64,000 nt of DNA from Pseudomonas cuatrocienegasensis (GCF_900110925.1 NZ_FOFP01000002.1:248001-312000), one strand, 5' to 3'; shown: positions 35,335 to 46,505, numbered from the stretch's first letter. A program made the numbers and translations. The notes: generated from the letters alone by a model not told the origin.

Positions 35335-35567
35335 GGGGCGGTTCTCTTGTTGTTATGACCGTTAGGGAGCGCGACGAACCCTGCTCCCGGCCGTCAATCT
35401 AGGGCCTTGCGCTGGTTCTGTCTGCGACTATTCGCCCAGGTTATGGCAACCGATGCACACTCCGCGGCGCATCTGCCGATCAAACCGGCGGAGCTGCGGT
35501 CGAACGCATTCGAGCAGCCATCAGGACGATCCTTCACCAGGCTGCCAGAGATGACGGGAGAAGGCCG

Positions 35568-36836
35568 GTGGCCGCGACACACAAGGAACATTTCATCGGT
35601 CTGGAATGGCTGCGCTTCGCCCTCGGGCTGTACATCGTGGTGTTTCATACGCTGCACAACTACCGCATTGAGGGCCAGGACAGCTGGTTGCAGGACCTAG
35701 CCGGCGTGGGCTTCTTCGCCACCAGCAGCTTCTTCGTGTTGTCGGGTTTCTTGCTGGCGCATGTTTACTGTTGGCGCGGGCAACTGCGTGAACCGGCGCT
35801 GAGTTTCTGGAGCCGGCGCTTCGCCAACCTCTACCCGCTGCACCTGTTTTCCCTGGCATTGACGGTCACGGTCATTGGTCTGATCAGCTACCTGGGTATC
35901 CCGCCGGACGACACCAAAGCGAGCCTGCGCTTTGTGGTCTACGACACCAACGAAGTCGACGGAAGGGCCTCACGCGAGCTACTGGAGCACTGGATGAGCA
36001 ATGCCGAGCTGGCGTTCAACGCCCTGCTGCAACTGCTTATGCTGCACGCCTGGAACCCCTACTACCTGACGTTCAACCCGCCGCTGTGGTCGGTCTCCAC
36101 GCTGTTTTTCTTTTACCTGTGCTTCCCGTTCGTCGCGCCGCGCCTGGTGCAGATCCGCCATCCGCTGCGCTGGCTCGGCCTGCTGATGCTGCTGTACCTG
36201 CTGCCGCCGTTGTGGATGATCGCCAACCAGGCCTACGGCATGCCCTTTACCGGCATGCTGCACCGTATGCCGCTGCTGCGTTTGCCGGAGTTTCTCGCCG
36301 GCATCGTGCTCTACGGCCTGTTTCGCCAGCAGCGCGACAGCGCCGCGCAACCGATTATGGGCCAACCGCTGCTGCTCGGTGTCTTTGCCCTGGCCTGTTT
36401 TCTGGCCGCGGCCTGGTTGGTCAAGGGCGCGCAGTTCTGGTACTTCCTGCTGCACAACGGCCTGCTGCTGCCGGCACAGCTGGCGCTGATCTACGCCTGC
36501 GCACAGGTCGGCGAGCCTCCACGGGCGGGGCTGGAAAAATGGGCCAAGCGCCTGGGTACCGCCTCATTGCCACTATTCATCCTGCATGTGCCGGCCTTTA
36601 CCCTGTTCTCGCGCGGCGAAAAACTCCTCGCCAGCCTATGGAGCGGCTGCGACAGCGGCTGGTCGGCCTGCATTGCTCAGGCCGGCGAGTACAGCCTCTC
36701 ACCCTGGCTCTACCCGCTGTTTTTGCTGCTGACCGTCGCCCTCTGCCTATGGGCCCAGCGCAATGCTGTAGTGCCGATGCGCACCTGGCTGCTGCGCCGC
36801 TTACCCGTGCAGCGCAAGCAACCTTCGGCGGCATAA
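35568..36836 (+). CDS. Acyltransferase family 3 (OafA/OpgC-like) membrane protein
   Basis: A 422-residue multi-span protein with about ten hydrophobic helices. The acyltransferase_3 features are FIGLEWLRFALGLYIVVFHT (with the active-site His) and SSFFVLSGFLLAHVY followed by FWSRRFANLYPLHLF. Start is GTG at 35568 with GGGAGAAGG upstream; no in-frame ATG fits. Such enzymes pass acyl groups across the inner membrane onto glycans. It is 125 bases upstream of opgG on the same strand; OpgC, which succinylates periplasmic glucans, belongs to the same superfamily, so decoration of the OpgGH product is an attractive inference. Confidence 0.85.
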   Translation: MAATHKEHFIGLEWLRFALGLYIVVFHTLHNYRIEGQDSWLQDLAGVGFFATSSFFVLSGFLLAHVYCWRGQLREPALSFWSRRFANLYPLHLFSLALTVTVIGLISYLGIPPDDTKASLRFVVYDTNEVDGRASRELLEHWMSNAELAFNALLQLLMLHAWNPYYLTFNPPLWSVSTLFFFYLCFPFVAPRLVQIRHPLRWLGLLMLLYLLPPLWMIANQAYGMPFTGMLHRMPLLRLPEFLAGIVLYGLFRQQRDSAAQPIMGQPLLLGVFALACFLAAAWLVKGAQFWYFLLHNGLLLPAQLALIYACAQVGEPPRAGLEKWAKRLGTASLPLFILHVPAFTLFSRGEKLLASLWSGCDSGWSACIAQAGEYSLSPWLYPLFLLLTVALCLWAQRNAVVPMRTWLLRRLPVQRKQPSAA

Positions 36837-36961
36837 GCCCGGCACAGACCGTCTGCGCGGCCTATTGCCGCAGGAATCATTTGTGCCGCGGGCGGTCGGA
36901 AAACTGATGCCGGCAGCCAACCTGCCGGACTTTTCTGACTGTTTTTAGGAGATTCGAGGCC

Positions 36962-38542
36962 TTGAACCCGTTCGACACCTCTGTGCACAACCGTCTGCGA
37001 CAAGGCCTGCTAGGCCTGAGCCTAGCCGCTTCGCTTATGGCTGCTGGGTACGCCAACGCGTTCTCGCTTGACGATGTGGCCACCCAGGCCAAAGACCTCG
37101 CCGACCAGGCCTATGTCGCCCCCACCAGCAACTTGCCGCGCGAATTCAGCGAGATGCAGTTCGCCGACTACCAGAAAATCCAACCGCGCCCGGAGAAATT
37201 CGAGTGGCGCGAGCGCGATACCCCTTTCCAATTGAGCTTCTATCACCAGGGCATGCACTTCAACACGCCGGTGAAGATCAACGAAGTCACTGCGAGCACC
37301 GTCAAAGAGATCAAATACGACCCGCAGCGCTTCGACTTCGGCGACCTAAAATTTGATAAGGAAGCCACGCAGAATCTCGGCTACGCCGGTTTTCGGGTGA
37401 TGTACCCGATCAACCAGAAGGACAAGCAGGACGAGATCATGAGCGTGCTCGGCGCCAGCTACTTCCGGGTAATCGGCAAGGATCAGGTGTATGGCCTCTC
37501 GGCCCGCGGCCTGGCCCTGGATACCGCGCTGCCCAGCGGCGAGGAGTTTCCCTATTTCCGCGAGTTCTGGATCGAGCGGCCGAAACCCGAAGACCGTCAT
37601 CTGGTGATCTTCGCCCTGCTCGACTCGCCACGGGCCACCGGCGCCTACCGGTTTATTCTGCGCCCGGGTGAGGACGCAGTGGTCGATGTGCAGTCCAAGG
37701 TTTACTTCCGCGAGGCGGTAAGCAAGGTCGGCGTCGCCGCCCTGACCAGCATGTTCCTCTTCGATCCGCGCCAGCCGCCGAACGTCGCCAGCTTCCGCCC
37801 GTCGCTGCATGACTCCAACGGCCTGGCCATCCATACCGGCGATGACGAGTGGTTGTGGCGCCCGCTAAACAACCCGAAAAACCTCGCGGTGAGCACCTAC
37901 CAGGTGACCAACCCGAAAGGCTTCGGCCTGCTCCAGCGCGGCCGCGAGTTCGCCCGCTATGAAGACCTCGACGACCGCTACGAGCTGCGCCCAAGCGCCT
38001 GGATCGAGCCCAAGGGCGACTGGGGCAAGGGCCATGTCGAGCTGGTGGAAATCCCCACCCCGGACGAAACCAACGACAACATCGTGGCGTTCTGGACGCC
38101 GGAGACCCTGCCGGAAAAAGGCCAGCCCCTGGAGCTTGCCTACCGCATGCACTGGACCCTCGACGAGCCGGCCCTGCACGACCCGGCCAACGCCTGGGTG
38201 GCGCAGACCCTGCGCAGCGCCGGGGAAGACAAGCAGGCCAACCTGATCCGCCAGCTCGATGACAGCGTCGCCTTGTCCATCGACTTCGAAGGCCCGGCCT
38301 TGGCCGACCTGCCAGCCGACACAGCGCTGGCCAGCCAGGTCAGCGCCAACGACAACGCCGAGCTGCTCGACACGCAACTGCGCCATAACCCGGCCACCAA
38401 CGGCTGGCGCCTGACCCTGCGCCTGAAGGTCAAGGACCCGGCCCAGCCGGTCGAGCTGCGCGCTGCCCTGACCCGTGACGACGCGCCGATCAGCGAGACC
38501 TGGAGCTACCAGATCCCGCCGCACGCGGAGAGCGCACCATGA
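36962..38542 (+). CDS. opgG: Glucan biosynthesis protein OpgG
   Basis: Periplasmic protein required for osmoregulated periplasmic glucan synthesis, shaping the beta-1,2 backbone with beta-1,6 branches. The 526-residue product has a signal peptide (hydrophobic [14 protein letters not shown], cleavage near ANA-FSL) and the OpgG two-domain beta-sandwich with [13 protein letters not shown] and [13 protein letters not shown] motifs (here [23 protein letters not shown]). A TTG start at 36962 with AGGAG ten bases upstream is used. Overlaps opgH by ATGA. Confidence 0.93.
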   Translation: MNPFDTSVHNRLRQGLLGLSLAASLMAAGYANAFSLDDVATQAKDLADQAYVAPTSNLPREFSEMQFADYQKIQPRPEKFEWRERDTPFQLSFYHQGMHFNTPVKINEVTASTVKEIKYDPQRFDFGDLKFDKEATQNLGYAGFRVMYPINQKDKQDEIMSVLGASYFRVIGKDQVYGLSARGLALDTALPSGEEFPYFREFWIERPKPEDRHLVIFALLDSPRATGAYRFILRPGEDAVVDVQSKVYFREAVSKVGVAALTSMFLFDPRQPPNVASFRPSLHDSNGLAIHTGDDEWLWRPLNNPKNLAVSTYQVTNPKGFGLLQRGREFARYEDLDDRYELRPSAWIEPKGDWGKGHVELVEIPTPDETNDNIVAFWTPETLPEKGQPLELAYRMHWTLDEPALHDPANAWVAQTLRSAGEDKQANLIRQLDDSVALSIDFEGPALADLPADTALASQVSANDNAELLDTQLRHNPATNGWRLTLRLKVKDPAQPVELRAALTRDDAPISETWSYQIPPHAESAP

Positions 38543-41115
38543 GCACCTCGACACCTGCCAGTGCGTCGCAGGTCGAGCAGTACCTCGACAGCCTCGACCT
38601 GCCCGCCGCGCAGCGGGCAGAGCTGGCCGACGCCCATGACCTGGACGAGTTGCACCGGCGCCTGGCCGGGCTGCAGGCCGCTGACGATAGCAGCGCCGAC
38701 GCCGCGGTGGCGGCCTCGGCCAGCGCACGCCTGAGCCTGGATGCTGGCGCCGCCCTGCGCAGCAGCGGCCTGCTCGGCTGCGACGCGGCGGGGCGGATCA
38801 AGCTGCAGGCCACCCCGCCGCTGCGCCGCACCGCGGTGATCCCCGAACCCTGGCGCACCAACATCCTGGTGCGCGCCTGGCGCCGCCTGCGCGGCCAGCG
38901 CAACCCGCCACAGGCGCCGCGGCGGGAGTTGCCGGCCGCACGCTGGCGACAGGTCGGTTCGCTGCGGCGGATGATCCTCCTGGCGTTGATGCTCGGGCAA
39001 ACCGGCATGGCCACCTGGTACATGAACAGCATCCTGCCCTACCAGGGCTGGAACCTGATCAACCTGCAGGAGCTCACCCAGCAGGGCTGGCAGCAGAGCC
39101 TGGTGCAGCTTTTGCCCTATGTCGTACAGGGCAGCATTCTGCTGCTGTTCTCGATTCTCTTCTGCTGGGTCTCGGCCGGTTTCTGGACGGCGCTGATGGG
39201 CTTCTGGGAGCTGCGCCGCGGTTACGACCGCTATGGCATTTCCGGGCGCAGCGCCGGCAAGCAACCCATCCCGACTAACGCACGCACGGCGATCATCATG
39301 CCGATCTGCAACGAGGATGTGCCGCGGGTGTTCGCCGGCCTGCGCGCCACCTACGAGTCGGTGGCGGCCAGCGGCGAGCTGGCGCAGTTCGACTTCTTCG
39401 TCCTCAGCGACACCGGCGACACCGACATTGCCGTGGCCGAGCAGCAGGCCTGGCTGGAGCTGTGCGAAGAAACCGAAGGTTTCGGGCGCATCTTCTACCG
39501 CCGCCGTCGGCGCCGGGTGAAACGCAAGAGCGGCAATATCGACGACTTCTGCCGGCGCTGGGGCAGCGACTACCGCTATATGGTGGTGCTCGATGCCGAC
39601 AGCGTGATGAGCGGCGAAAGCCTGACCAGCCTGGTGCGCCTGATGGAGCAGAACCCCCAGGCCGGGATCATCCAGACCGCACCGGTGGCCGCCGGGATGA
39701 ACACCCTGTACGCGCGCCTGCAGCAGTTCGCCACCCGCGCCTACGGCCCGCTGTTCACCGCCGGGCTGCATTTCTGGCAACTCGGCGAGTCGCACTACTG
39801 GGGCCACAACGCGATCATTCGCATGCAGCCCTTTATCGATCACTGCGCCCTGGCGCCACTGCCGGGCAAGGGCGCGTTCGCCGGGGCGATTCTCTCCCAC
39901 GATTTCGTCGAAGCCTCGCTGATGCGCCGCGCCGGCTGGGGCGTGTGGATCGCCTACGACCTGCCGGGCAGCTACGAAGAACTGCCGCCCAACCTGATTG
40001 ACGAGTTGCAGCGCGACCGCCGCTGGTGCCACGGCAACCTGATGAACTTCCGCCTGTTTCTGGTCAAAGGCATGCACCCGGTACACCGCGCGGTGTTCCT
40101 CACCGGGGTGATGTCCTACCTGTCGGCGCCGCTGTGGTTTCTGTTTCTGGTGCTGTCTACCGCGCTGCTGGCGATTCACACGTTGATGGAGCCGCAGTAT
40201 TTTCTGGTGCCGGGGCAGTTGTTCCCGGTCTGGCCGCGCTGGAACCCTGAGCGCGCCATTGCCCTGTTCTCCACCACCCTGACCCTGCTGTTTCTGCCCA
40301 AGCTGCTCAGCGTGCTGCTGATCTGGCTCAAGGGCGCCCGCGACTTCGGCGGCGCGCTCAAGGTCAACCTGAGCATGCTGCTGGAGATGCTCTTCTCGGT
40401 GCTGCTGGCGCCGGTGCGCATGCTGTTTCACACTCAGTTCGTTTGCGCGGCCTTTCTCGGCTGGTCGGTGAGCTGGAACTCGCCACAACGCGACAACGGC
40501 CTGACCACCTGGGGCGATGCCGTGCGCCGCCACGGCTGGCAGAGCGCGATTGGCCTGGGCTGGACGCTGCTGGTGGCCTGGCTCGACCCGACCTTCCTGT
40601 GGTGGCTGCTGCCAATTGTCGGCTCGCTGATGCTGGTGATCCCGGTGTCGGTGTTCTCCAGCCGCCTGAGCCTGGGCCTGAAAAGCCGCCAGGCCAGCCT
40701 GTTCCTGATTCCCGAGGAATCGGACCCGCCCCTGGAGCTGCTCAATACCTACGCCTACACCCGCCATAACCGCAGCCACGCGCTGGAGGACGGTTTTATC
40801 GAAGCGGTGCTGCACCCACGGCGCAACGCCCTGGCCTGCGCCCTGGCTACCGCCCGCCACGGGCAATCGGCGCTGCTGGAACAGGCACGCGCACGGCTGC
40901 TCGACGACGCACTGCGCCTGGGCCCGAAAAAACTCGATGACGCACAGAAGCGCCAGATCCTCGACGACCCCGTGCTACTCAGCCGCCTGCACCGGCAACT
41001 GTGGCTGGCCGGCGCCCAACACCCACTGTGGCGCCACGGCTATGTACCTGGGCCACGCCCGGTCAATCCGCCGTTCCTGCCTAGTCCGGTCGTGGCACCC
41101 ATGGTGCAGGCTTGA
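38539..41115 (+). CDS. opgH: Glucans biosynthesis glucosyltransferase OpgH
   Basis: Inner-membrane family-2 glycosyltransferase that makes the linear glucan from UDP-glucose and exports it. The 858-residue product has N-terminal membrane spans, a cytosolic GT2 domain with DADS (Asp352, Asp354), a later HDFVE acid and QRDRRW (residues 491-496, the QxxRW motif), then several C-terminal spans. Start ATG overlaps the opgG stop. The C-terminal extension is somewhat variable in this family. The downstream gap holds only an inverted repeat. Confidence 0.95.
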   Translation: MSTSTPASASQVEQYLDSLDLPAAQRAELADAHDLDELHRRLAGLQAADDSSADAAVAASASARLSLDAGAALRSSGLLGCDAAGRIKLQATPPLRRTAVIPEPWRTNILVRAWRRLRGQRNPPQAPRRELPAARWRQVGSLRRMILLALMLGQTGMATWYMNSILPYQGWNLINLQELTQQGWQQSLVQLLPYVVQGSILLLFSILFCWVSAGFWTALMGFWELRRGYDRYGISGRSAGKQPIPTNARTAIIMPICNEDVPRVFAGLRATYESVAASGELAQFDFFVLSDTGDTDIAVAEQQAWLELCEETEGFGRIFYRRRRRRVKRKSGNIDDFCRRWGSDYRYMVVLDADSVMSGESLTSLVRLMEQNPQAGIIQTAPVAAGMNTLYARLQQFATRAYGPLFTAGLHFWQLGESHYWGHNAIIRMQPFIDHCALAPLPGKGAFAGAILSHDFVEASLMRRAGWGVWIAYDLPGSYEELPPNLIDELQRDRRWCHGNLMNFRLFLVKGMHPVHRAVFLTGVMSYLSAPLWFLFLVLSTALLAIHTLMEPQYFLVPGQLFPVWPRWNPERAIALFSTTLTLLFLPKLLSVLLIWLKGARDFGGALKVNLSMLLEMLFSVLLAPVRMLFHTQFVCAAFLGWSVSWNSPQRDNGLTTWGDAVRRHGWQSAIGLGWTLLVAWLDPTFLWWLLPIVGSLMLVIPVSVFSSRLSLGLKSRQASLFLIPEESDPPLELLNTYAYTRHNRSHALEDGFIEAVLHPRRNALACALATARHGQSALLEQARARLLDDALRLGPKKLDDAQKRQILDDPVLLSRLHRQLWLAGAQHPLWRHGYVPGPRPVNPPFLPSPVVAPMVQA

Positions 41116-41163
41116 GGGCTGCGGCCATTTCGCTTGTGGCCCCGAGGTGGCGGATTCTTGGTT

Positions 41164-41229
41164 GGTGCGCACGGCGCACCCTACGGTGTGCGGCGTGAGA
41201 TGCGTCCAGTAGGGTGCGCCGCGCGCACC
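41164..41229. repeat. Inverted pair of GGTGCGCACGGCGCACC
   Basis: GGTGCGCACGGCGCACCCTAC (41164-41184) and GTAGGGTGCGCCGCGCGCACC (41209-41229), inverted, in the gap between opgH and the convergent hyi. It can fold as a strong hairpin and may end both transcripts. Confidence 0.75.
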
Positions 41230-41283
41230 GGCATCGGTCTCGGATCATTGACCCGCGCGCTCGGTGCCACGCCCACTCCCCTG

Positions 41284-42084
41284 CTAACGCGCTTCGATCC
41301 ACCCCCGCTGCCGCCACTCGGGCAACCACGCCAAGGTGTCCTGGGTGGTCGCATCGCCGGGGCGGTATTCGGCGCTTAGCCAACCCTGGTAACCGCTGCT
41401 GCGCAGGGCGGCGATGGCGGTGGCGAAGTCCAGCTTGCCACTGCCCGGCATGCCCCGGCCTGGGCAATCGGCAAATTGCACATGACCAATACGCCCGGCC
41501 AGACGGGCGATCCCGGCCGGCAGATCAATACCTTGGCGCGCCATGTGATAAAGGTCGAACTGCGCCCGGCAGTTCGGGTGATCGACCGCATCGAGCAAGG
41601 CGGCCAGGTCATCCGGCGTGTTGATCAAAAAGCCCGGCATATACAACGGATTGATCGCCTCCACCAGCACCCCGATACCCAGCACGGCAAACGCTTCGGC
41701 GGCGCGGCGCAGATTGGCGGTCAAGGTCGCCAGCGCCTGGGCCCGCTCGACGCCCTCAGCCAGGCGCCCCGGCAATACGTTGACGGCAAGCGGGCGCACC
41801 ATCGCGGCATAGCTCAGGGCCTGCTCCAGCGCTTTATCGAATGCTGCCTGGCGCGCGGGCACGGCGGCCAGACCAGGGCCGCCATCGGTCAGGTCCGCCG
41901 CCGGCAGATTGATCAGCACCAGCGGCAAGCCGGCGGCGTCCAGCGCCTCCTTGAGTACGATGGCCGGTACCTCGTAGGGAAACTGGATTTCCACCCCGGC
42001 AAAGCCGGCGGCACAGGCGGCCTGCACGCGCTCGCGCAGTGGTCGTTCGACAAACAGCATGGACAGGTTGGCGGCAATCTTCAT
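41284..42084 (-). CDS. hyi: Hydroxypyruvate isomerase
   Basis: A 266-residue xylose-isomerase-like TIM barrel, MKIAANLSMLFVERPLRERV, with VLVEAINPLYMPGF (catalytic Glu), FDLYHM and HVQFADCPGR, and a C-terminal SAEYRP (second catalytic Glu). Interconverts hydroxypyruvate and tartronate semialdehyde in glyoxylate use, or acts as the related 2-oxo-tetronate isomerase. It overlaps the upstream glxR by ATGA. Glyoxylate carboligase (gcl) is not in the window, so the operon is split relative to P. aeruginosa. Confidence 0.88.
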   Translation of the reverse strand: MKIAANLSMLFVERPLRERVQAACAAGFAGVEIQFPYEVPAIVLKEALDAAGLPLVLINLPAADLTDGGPGLAAVPARQAAFDKALEQALSYAAMVRPLAVNVLPGRLAEGVERAQALATLTANLRRAAEAFAVLGIGVLVEAINPLYMPGFLINTPDDLAALLDAVDHPNCRAQFDLYHMARQGIDLPAGIARLAGRIGHVQFADCPGRGMPGSGKLDFATAIAALRSSGYQGWLSAEYRPGDATTQDTLAWLPEWRQRGWIEAR

Positions 42085-42971
42085 GGTTGCTCCTCACGCA
42101 GCATTTCAATCAGGGTGGCAGGGTCACGGCCCAGGTTGCCCTGGCTGCCGTGCAGGCGCAGCAGTTGCGCAGCCAGGCCGCTCATCGGCGTGGCGCTGCC
42201 TTGTTCATGGGACAATTTCACCGCCGTATCGAGGTCTTTGAGCAGCGTGCGCACATGCCATTTGATCGGCTCGAAGGTGCTCTCGGCCATCTGCGGCGCG
42301 AGGATCTGCAGCGGTTTGGAATCGGCAAAGCCACCGGCCAGCGCCGGCGCGATCAGCCGCGCATCGACTCCTGCGCGTTCTGCCAGGGCCACCACCTCAG
42401 CAATCACCAGGGCGTTGCAGGCGACGATCATCTGGTTACACACCTTGGTAACCTGGCCGGCACCCACCTCGCCCATGCGCGTCAGGCGCTGGCCCAGGTG
42501 CGCGAGAATCGGCCGCACCTGCTCGACATCCGCCTCGCGGCCACCGGCCATAATCGCCAACGTGCCCGCCTCGGCGCCCGGCGTGCCGCCCGACACCGGC
42601 GCATCGACCCAGCGCATGCCCGTGCGCGCCAGCAGCTCGGCGGCCATGCTGCGGGTGGCGGCTGGGTCAAGACTGGAGAAATCCACCAACACCTGCCCCG
42701 GCAGCGCCCCCTCGACAATGCCGCCGGCGCCAAACACCACTTCACGCACTGCCGCGGTATCGGCCAGGCACAGCATTACCACCTGAGCCTGGACACAGAG
42801 TTCGGCAGGGCTCTGGACACGCTCGGCGCCGAGGGCCTGCAGCGGCTGGCATTTGTCCGGGTTGCGGTTCCACACCGTCAGCGGGTAACCGGCAGCGATC
42901 AGCCGGCGGCTCATGGGCAAGCCCATCAGGCCGATCCCGGCAAAGGCAAGGCGAGGCATCGAGGCAGACAT
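42081..42971 (-). CDS. glxR: 2-hydroxy-3-oxopropionate (tartronate semialdehyde) reductase
   Basis: A 296-residue beta-hydroxyacid dehydrogenase. N-terminal NAD(P)-binding FAGIGLMGLPMSRRL, substrate-binding VDAPVSGGTPGAEAGTLA, catalytic Lys in GAGQVTKVCNQM. Reduces tartronate semialdehyde to glycerate, the step after Hyi. ATG at 42971 has GGGAG seven bases upstream; an ATG 12 bases later is a weaker alternative. First gene of a glxR-hyi operon. Other reductases of this family (3-hydroxyisobutyrate dehydrogenase) are the main alternative; the hyi neighbour favours the call. Confidence 0.88.
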   Translation of the reverse strand: MSASMPRLAFAGIGLMGLPMSRRLIAAGYPLTVWNRNPDKCQPLQALGAERVQSPAELCVQAQVVMLCLADTAAVREVVFGAGGIVEGALPGQVLVDFSSLDPAATRSMAAELLARTGMRWVDAPVSGGTPGAEAGTLAIMAGGREADVEQVRPILAHLGQRLTRMGEVGAGQVTKVCNQMIVACNALVIAEVVALAERAGVDARLIAPALAGGFADSKPLQILAPQMAESTFEPIKWHVRTLLKDLDTAVKLSHEQGSATPMSGLAAQLLRLHGSQGNLGRDPATLIEMLREEQP

Positions 42972-43011
42972 CAGGCAACTCCCGATCAAGGGGTAAAAAT
43001 AGGCAGGGCAT

Positions 43012-43083
43012 GTAGGCGCGAAGGGGGCGCCCAGCCTTTATTCGCGATTGTGTCGTGAATATCGCGAATAAATTCGCTCCTAC
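43012..43083. repeat. REP pair, GAATAAATTCGC family
   Basis: Left arm degenerate (TGTAGGCGCGAAGG...TTTATTCGCGA), right arm perfect TCGCGAATAAATTCGCTCCTAC. It lies between the divergent glxR and PhnD-like genes. Confidence 0.65.
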
Positions 43084-43211
43084 AGAGTTCTCAACAGTTA
43101 ACTCATGCAAGCTGAGAAATACCGGTCAATGTTACGCAGAAAGCTGCACAGCGCCGAGCGCGTCACTATACTGCGCCCCGCTTTCCCCGCTATTGAACCG
43201 GAGAACCCACC

Positions 43212-44063
43212 ATGTCCCGTCCTACCCTGGCGCTTGCCGCCGGTTTTGCCCTGTCCCTGTGCGCTGTATTTGCCCAGGCCGCCGACGTACTGCGCGTGTC
43301 CGCCATCCCGGACGAAGCGCCCACCGAACTGCTGCGTAAATTCAAGCCCCTGGGCGAGTACCTGGAACAGCAAACCGGCATGCAGGTCGAGTTCATCCCG
43401 GTGGCCGACTACGCTGCGGTAGTCGAATCCCTCGCCTCGGACCGCCTGGACATGGCCTGGCTAGGCGGCTTCACCTTCGTCCAGACCCGCCTGAAAACCG
43501 GCAACGCCGTACCCCTGGTACAACGCGCCGAGGACGAAAAGTTCACCAGCAAGTTCATCAGCGCCGACCCGGCGGTCAAATCCGTGCAGGACCTCAAGGG
43601 CAAGACCTTCGCCTTCGGCTCGGTGTCGTCCACCTCGGGCAGCCTGATGCCGCGCTACTTCATGATCCAGGACGGCATCCAGCCGGACACCTTCTTCAGC
43701 CGCATTGCCTTCTCCGGCGCCCATGACGCCACCGTGGCCTGGGTCCAGGCCGGCAAGGCCGATGGCGGCGTGCTCAACGCCAGTGTGTGGGACAAGCTGG
43801 TCGCGGCCGGCAAGGTCGACACCGACAAGGTCAAGGTGATCGCCACCACCCCGCCCTACTACGACTACAACTGGACCGTGCGCGGCAACCTCGACCCGGC
43901 CCTGCAAGCCAAGATCAAGGCCGCGTTCCTCGCCCTCGACCCGGCTAACCCGGAGCACAAGGCGATCCTCGACCTGCAAGCGGCCAGCCGTTTCATCGAG
44001 ACCAAGCCGGAAAACTACGCCGGTATCGAGGAAGCAGCCCGCGCGGCCGGCCTACTGAAGTGA
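43212..44063 (+). CDS. PhnD-family ABC substrate-binding protein (putative selenate/phosphonate)
   Basis: A 283-residue periplasmic binding protein with a signal peptide cleaved near AQA-ADV. The mature start [28 protein letters not shown] and [28 protein letters not shown] belong to the PhnD type. Close relatives in pseudomonads are usually annotated as putative selenate binding proteins rather than phosphonate binders, because they neighbour selenium genes in some genomes. No sel or phn catabolic genes are in this window. First gene of a four-gene operon with overlapping ends. Confidence 0.82.
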   Translation: MSRPTLALAAGFALSLCAVFAQAADVLRVSAIPDEAPTELLRKFKPLGEYLEQQTGMQVEFIPVADYAAVVESLASDRLDMAWLGGFTFVQTRLKTGNAVPLVQRAEDEKFTSKFISADPAVKSVQDLKGKTFAFGSVSSTSGSLMPRYFMIQDGIQPDTFFSRIAFSGAHDATVAWVQAGKADGGVLNASVWDKLVAAGKVDTDKVKVIATTPPYYDYNWTVRGNLDPALQAKIKAAFLALDPANPEHKAILDLQAASRFIETKPENYAGIEEAARAAGLLK

Positions 44064-44860
44064 GCCTGCGCCTGGCTGGCGTGGGCCTGACCCACGCCAA
44101 CGGGCAGGTGGCACTCAGCGAGATCGACCTGCAGGTGGCGCGCGGCGAACGCGTCGCCATCATCGGGCCGTCTGGCGCCGGCAAGACCAGCCTGCTGCGC
44201 CTGCTCGCCACCAGCCTGCAGCCCACCGGCGGCAGCGTGCAACTGCTCGATTGCCAGCCCTGGCAGTTGGGCAATCGCGCCCGCCAGACCCTGCGTGCGC
44301 GCATCGGCTTGATCCACCAGGCGCCGCCGCTGCCCGCGCGGCAACGGGTGGTCACGGCGGTATTGGCCGGTCGCCTGGGCCAGTGGTCGTGGCCCAAGGG
44401 CCTGCTCAATCTGCTTTACCCCCTGGACATCGACGGCGCCCGCGCCGCCCTGCAGCGTCTGGACCTGGGTGAGAAATGCTTCGAGCGTTGTGATCAGCTC
44501 TCCGGCGGCCAACTGCAGCGCGTCGGCATCGCTCGCGTGCTGTATCAAGCACCCGAGCTGATGCTCGCCGACGAGCCGGTGTCGGCCATGGACCCGGTGC
44601 TCGCCGCGCACACCCTCAAGGTGCTTAACGACGACGCCCAGCAGCGCGGCGCGACCCTGCTCGCCAGCCTGCATGCGGTCGACCTGGCCCTGGCGCACTT
44701 CCCGCGGATTATCGGCGTGCGCGAGGGCCGCGTGGTCTTCGACCTGCCGCGCGAGGCGGTCGAGCCGGCAGCCCTGGAGGCGCTGTACGCCAACGAGCAG
44801 TTGCAGCCCAGCCACAGCGAAGCGCCGACCACCGGCAGCGTGCAGATCCCACGATGCTGA
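44060..44860 (+). CDS. PhnC-like ABC transporter ATP-binding protein
   Basis: A 266-residue ABC ATPase: Walker [10 protein letters not shown] (about residues 35-43), signature [15 protein letters not shown], Walker [13 protein letters not shown] and the H-loop [14 protein letters not shown]. Start is GTG overlapping the stop of the binding protein (GTGA). It energises uptake with the two permeases that follow. The 3' end overlaps permease 1 by seven bases. Confidence 0.9.
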   Translation: MSLRLAGVGLTHANGQVALSEIDLQVARGERVAIIGPSGAGKTSLLRLLATSLQPTGGSVQLLDCQPWQLGNRARQTLRARIGLIHQAPPLPARQRVVTAVLAGRLGQWSWPKGLLNLLYPLDIDGARAALQRLDLGEKCFERCDQLSGGQLQRVGIARVLYQAPELMLADEPVSAMDPVLAAHTLKVLNDDAQQRGATLLASLHAVDLALAHFPRIIGVREGRVVFDLPREAVEPAALEALYANEQLQPSHSEAPTTGSVQIPRC

Positions 44861-45681
44861 CCCACCTGCAGCGCGACCCGGCCACCCTGCCGCGCCTGCT
44901 GCTCACCGCGCTGGTGCTGCTGGTGCTGTGGCCCGGTATCCAGATCAGCGAGCTGAACCTGGGCGTACTGCTGCAAGCCGACAACGCCGCCAATATGGGG
45001 CGTTTTCTTGCTGACTTCTGGCCCCTGGCCCATAGCGCTGAGTTTCTCCAGCTACTCGGCCGCGCCACCCTGGAAACCCTGGCCATCGCTACCGCCGGCA
45101 TGGCCCTGGCGCTGCTGCTCGCCGTGCCCGCCTCACTACTGGCCAGCCGCGCGCTGTCGCTCAGCGCCGCGCATCGCCAGGGCAACCCCAGCGCCTGGTC
45201 CAAGGCCTTGCGCTGGCCGGCACGCGGGCTGCTGATCGTGCTGCGCAGCGTGCCGGAAATCGTCTGGGCGCTGCTGTTCGTACGCGCCGTCGGCCTTGGC
45301 CCCACGGCCGGCGTGCTGGCCATCGCCATCACCTACAGCGGCATGCTCGGCAAGGTCTATGCCGAGATTTACGAATCGGTCGACCCACGCCCGGCCCGCG
45401 CCCTGCTGATCGCCGGCAGCCCGCGCCTGGCCGCGTTCGCTTACGGCGTGCTGCCCAATGCCGCGGCCGAGATGCTGTCCTACAGCGTCTACCGCTGGGA
45501 GTGCGCCATCCGCGCCTCGGTGATCATGGGCTTCGTCGGCGCCGGCGGCTTGGGCCAGCAGATTGATCTGTCGATGCGCATGTTTGCCGGTGGCGAAGTG
45601 GCGAGCATGCTGCTGACGTTCTTGCTCTTGGTACTGCTGGCCGACCAGCTCAGCCGCGTACTGCGCGAGCGTCTGCTATGA
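44854..45681 (+). CDS. PhnE-like ABC permease 1
   Basis: A 275-residue inner-membrane permease with about six helices and the EAA-type loop [23 protein letters not shown] contacting the ATPase; [16 protein letters not shown] is the typical PhnE C-terminal motif. It overlaps the ATPase gene by seven bases and the second permease by four, showing a tightly coupled operon. Confidence 0.88.
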   Translation: MLTHLQRDPATLPRLLLTALVLLVLWPGIQISELNLGVLLQADNAANMGRFLADFWPLAHSAEFLQLLGRATLETLAIATAGMALALLLAVPASLLASRALSLSAAHRQGNPSAWSKALRWPARGLLIVLRSVPEIVWALLFVRAVGLGPTAGVLAIAITYSGMLGKVYAEIYESVDPRPARALLIAGSPRLAAFAYGVLPNAAAEMLSYSVYRWECAIRASVIMGFVGAGGLGQQIDLSMRMFAGGEVASMLLTFLLLVLLADQLSRVLRERLL

Positions 45682-46448
45682 ACCGCACGCTCAATTTGCT
45701 GTTGGTGCTGGCCCTGCTCGGTGCGGTGGTGCTCTCGTTTGTCTATCTCGGCATCGACCTCACACGCCTGGTCAGCGGCGACAGCCTGAGCCAGATGGGC
45801 CGCTATGCCGGCAACTTCCTCAACCCGGACTTCTCCGCCGCGCACCTGCAGGCGATAGGTAAAGGTGCCCTGGAAACCCTGGCCATGTCAGCCATGGGCA
45901 CCCTCCTGGCCGCCCTGCTCGGCTTGCTCCTGGCCCTGCCCGCCGCCGGCCGCTGTGGCTGGTTTGCGCTGCAGGGCGCACGCCTGCTGCTCAACGCCCT
46001 GCGCGCCATCCCCGAACTGGTCTGGGCCGCGCTGGTGGTCCTGGCCGCCGGCCTCGGCCCCAACGCCGGCACCCTGGCCCTGGCCCTGCACACCAGCGGC
46101 GTGCTCGGCCGGCTATTCGCCGAAGCCCTGGAAAACATCCCACGCGAACCCGCCGACGCCATCCGCCTCAGCGGCGGCGGCCGTCTCGCCGCGTTCTGCT
46201 ACGGCACCCTGCCCGGCGTCTGGCCACAACTGATGGCCTATTCGCTGTACCGCTGGGAAAACAACATCCGCATGGCCAGCGTGCTCGGCTTCGTCGGCGC
46301 CGGCGGGCTGGGGCAAATGCTCTATGTATCGCTCAGCCTGTTTCAGGAAGCCCAGGCGGCCACGGTGATCCTGGCGATGCTGGTACTGGTATTGGCCGTG
46401 GATGCTCTGAGCGGCTGGGCGCGACAGCGTTGGGTCAATGCGGGGTAG
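45678..46448 (+). CDS. PhnE-like ABC permease 2
   Basis: A 256-residue second permease, paralogous to the upstream one: FAEALENIPREPADAIRLSGGG is its EAA loop and [17 protein letters not shown] the C-terminal motif. Together the two permeases probably make a heterodimeric channel, as in phosphonate/phosphite/selenate-type importers. ATG overlaps the stop of permease 1 (ATGA). Last gene of the operon; a repeat cluster follows. Confidence 0.88.
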   Translation: MNRTLNLLLVLALLGAVVLSFVYLGIDLTRLVSGDSLSQMGRYAGNFLNPDFSAAHLQAIGKGALETLAMSAMGTLLAALLGLLLALPAAGRCGWFALQGARLLLNALRAIPELVWAALVVLAAGLGPNAGTLALALHTSGVLGRLFAEALENIPREPADAIRLSGGGRLAAFCYGTLPGVWPQLMAYSLYRWENNIRMASVLGFVGAGGLGQMLYVSLSLFQEAQAATVILAMLVLVLAVDALSGWARQRWVNAG

Positions 46449-46505
46449 GTGCCCCAGCTCTGAATAGGCACTTTCCGTATGCCGCACCCATGTAGCGTGA
46501 GCAGG

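Noticed and set aside
33982..35358. Long plus-strand frame opposite the MFS gene
   Set aside because: Product is Gln/Arg/His-rich, the usual signature of antisense to a membrane protein gene in GC-rich DNA.
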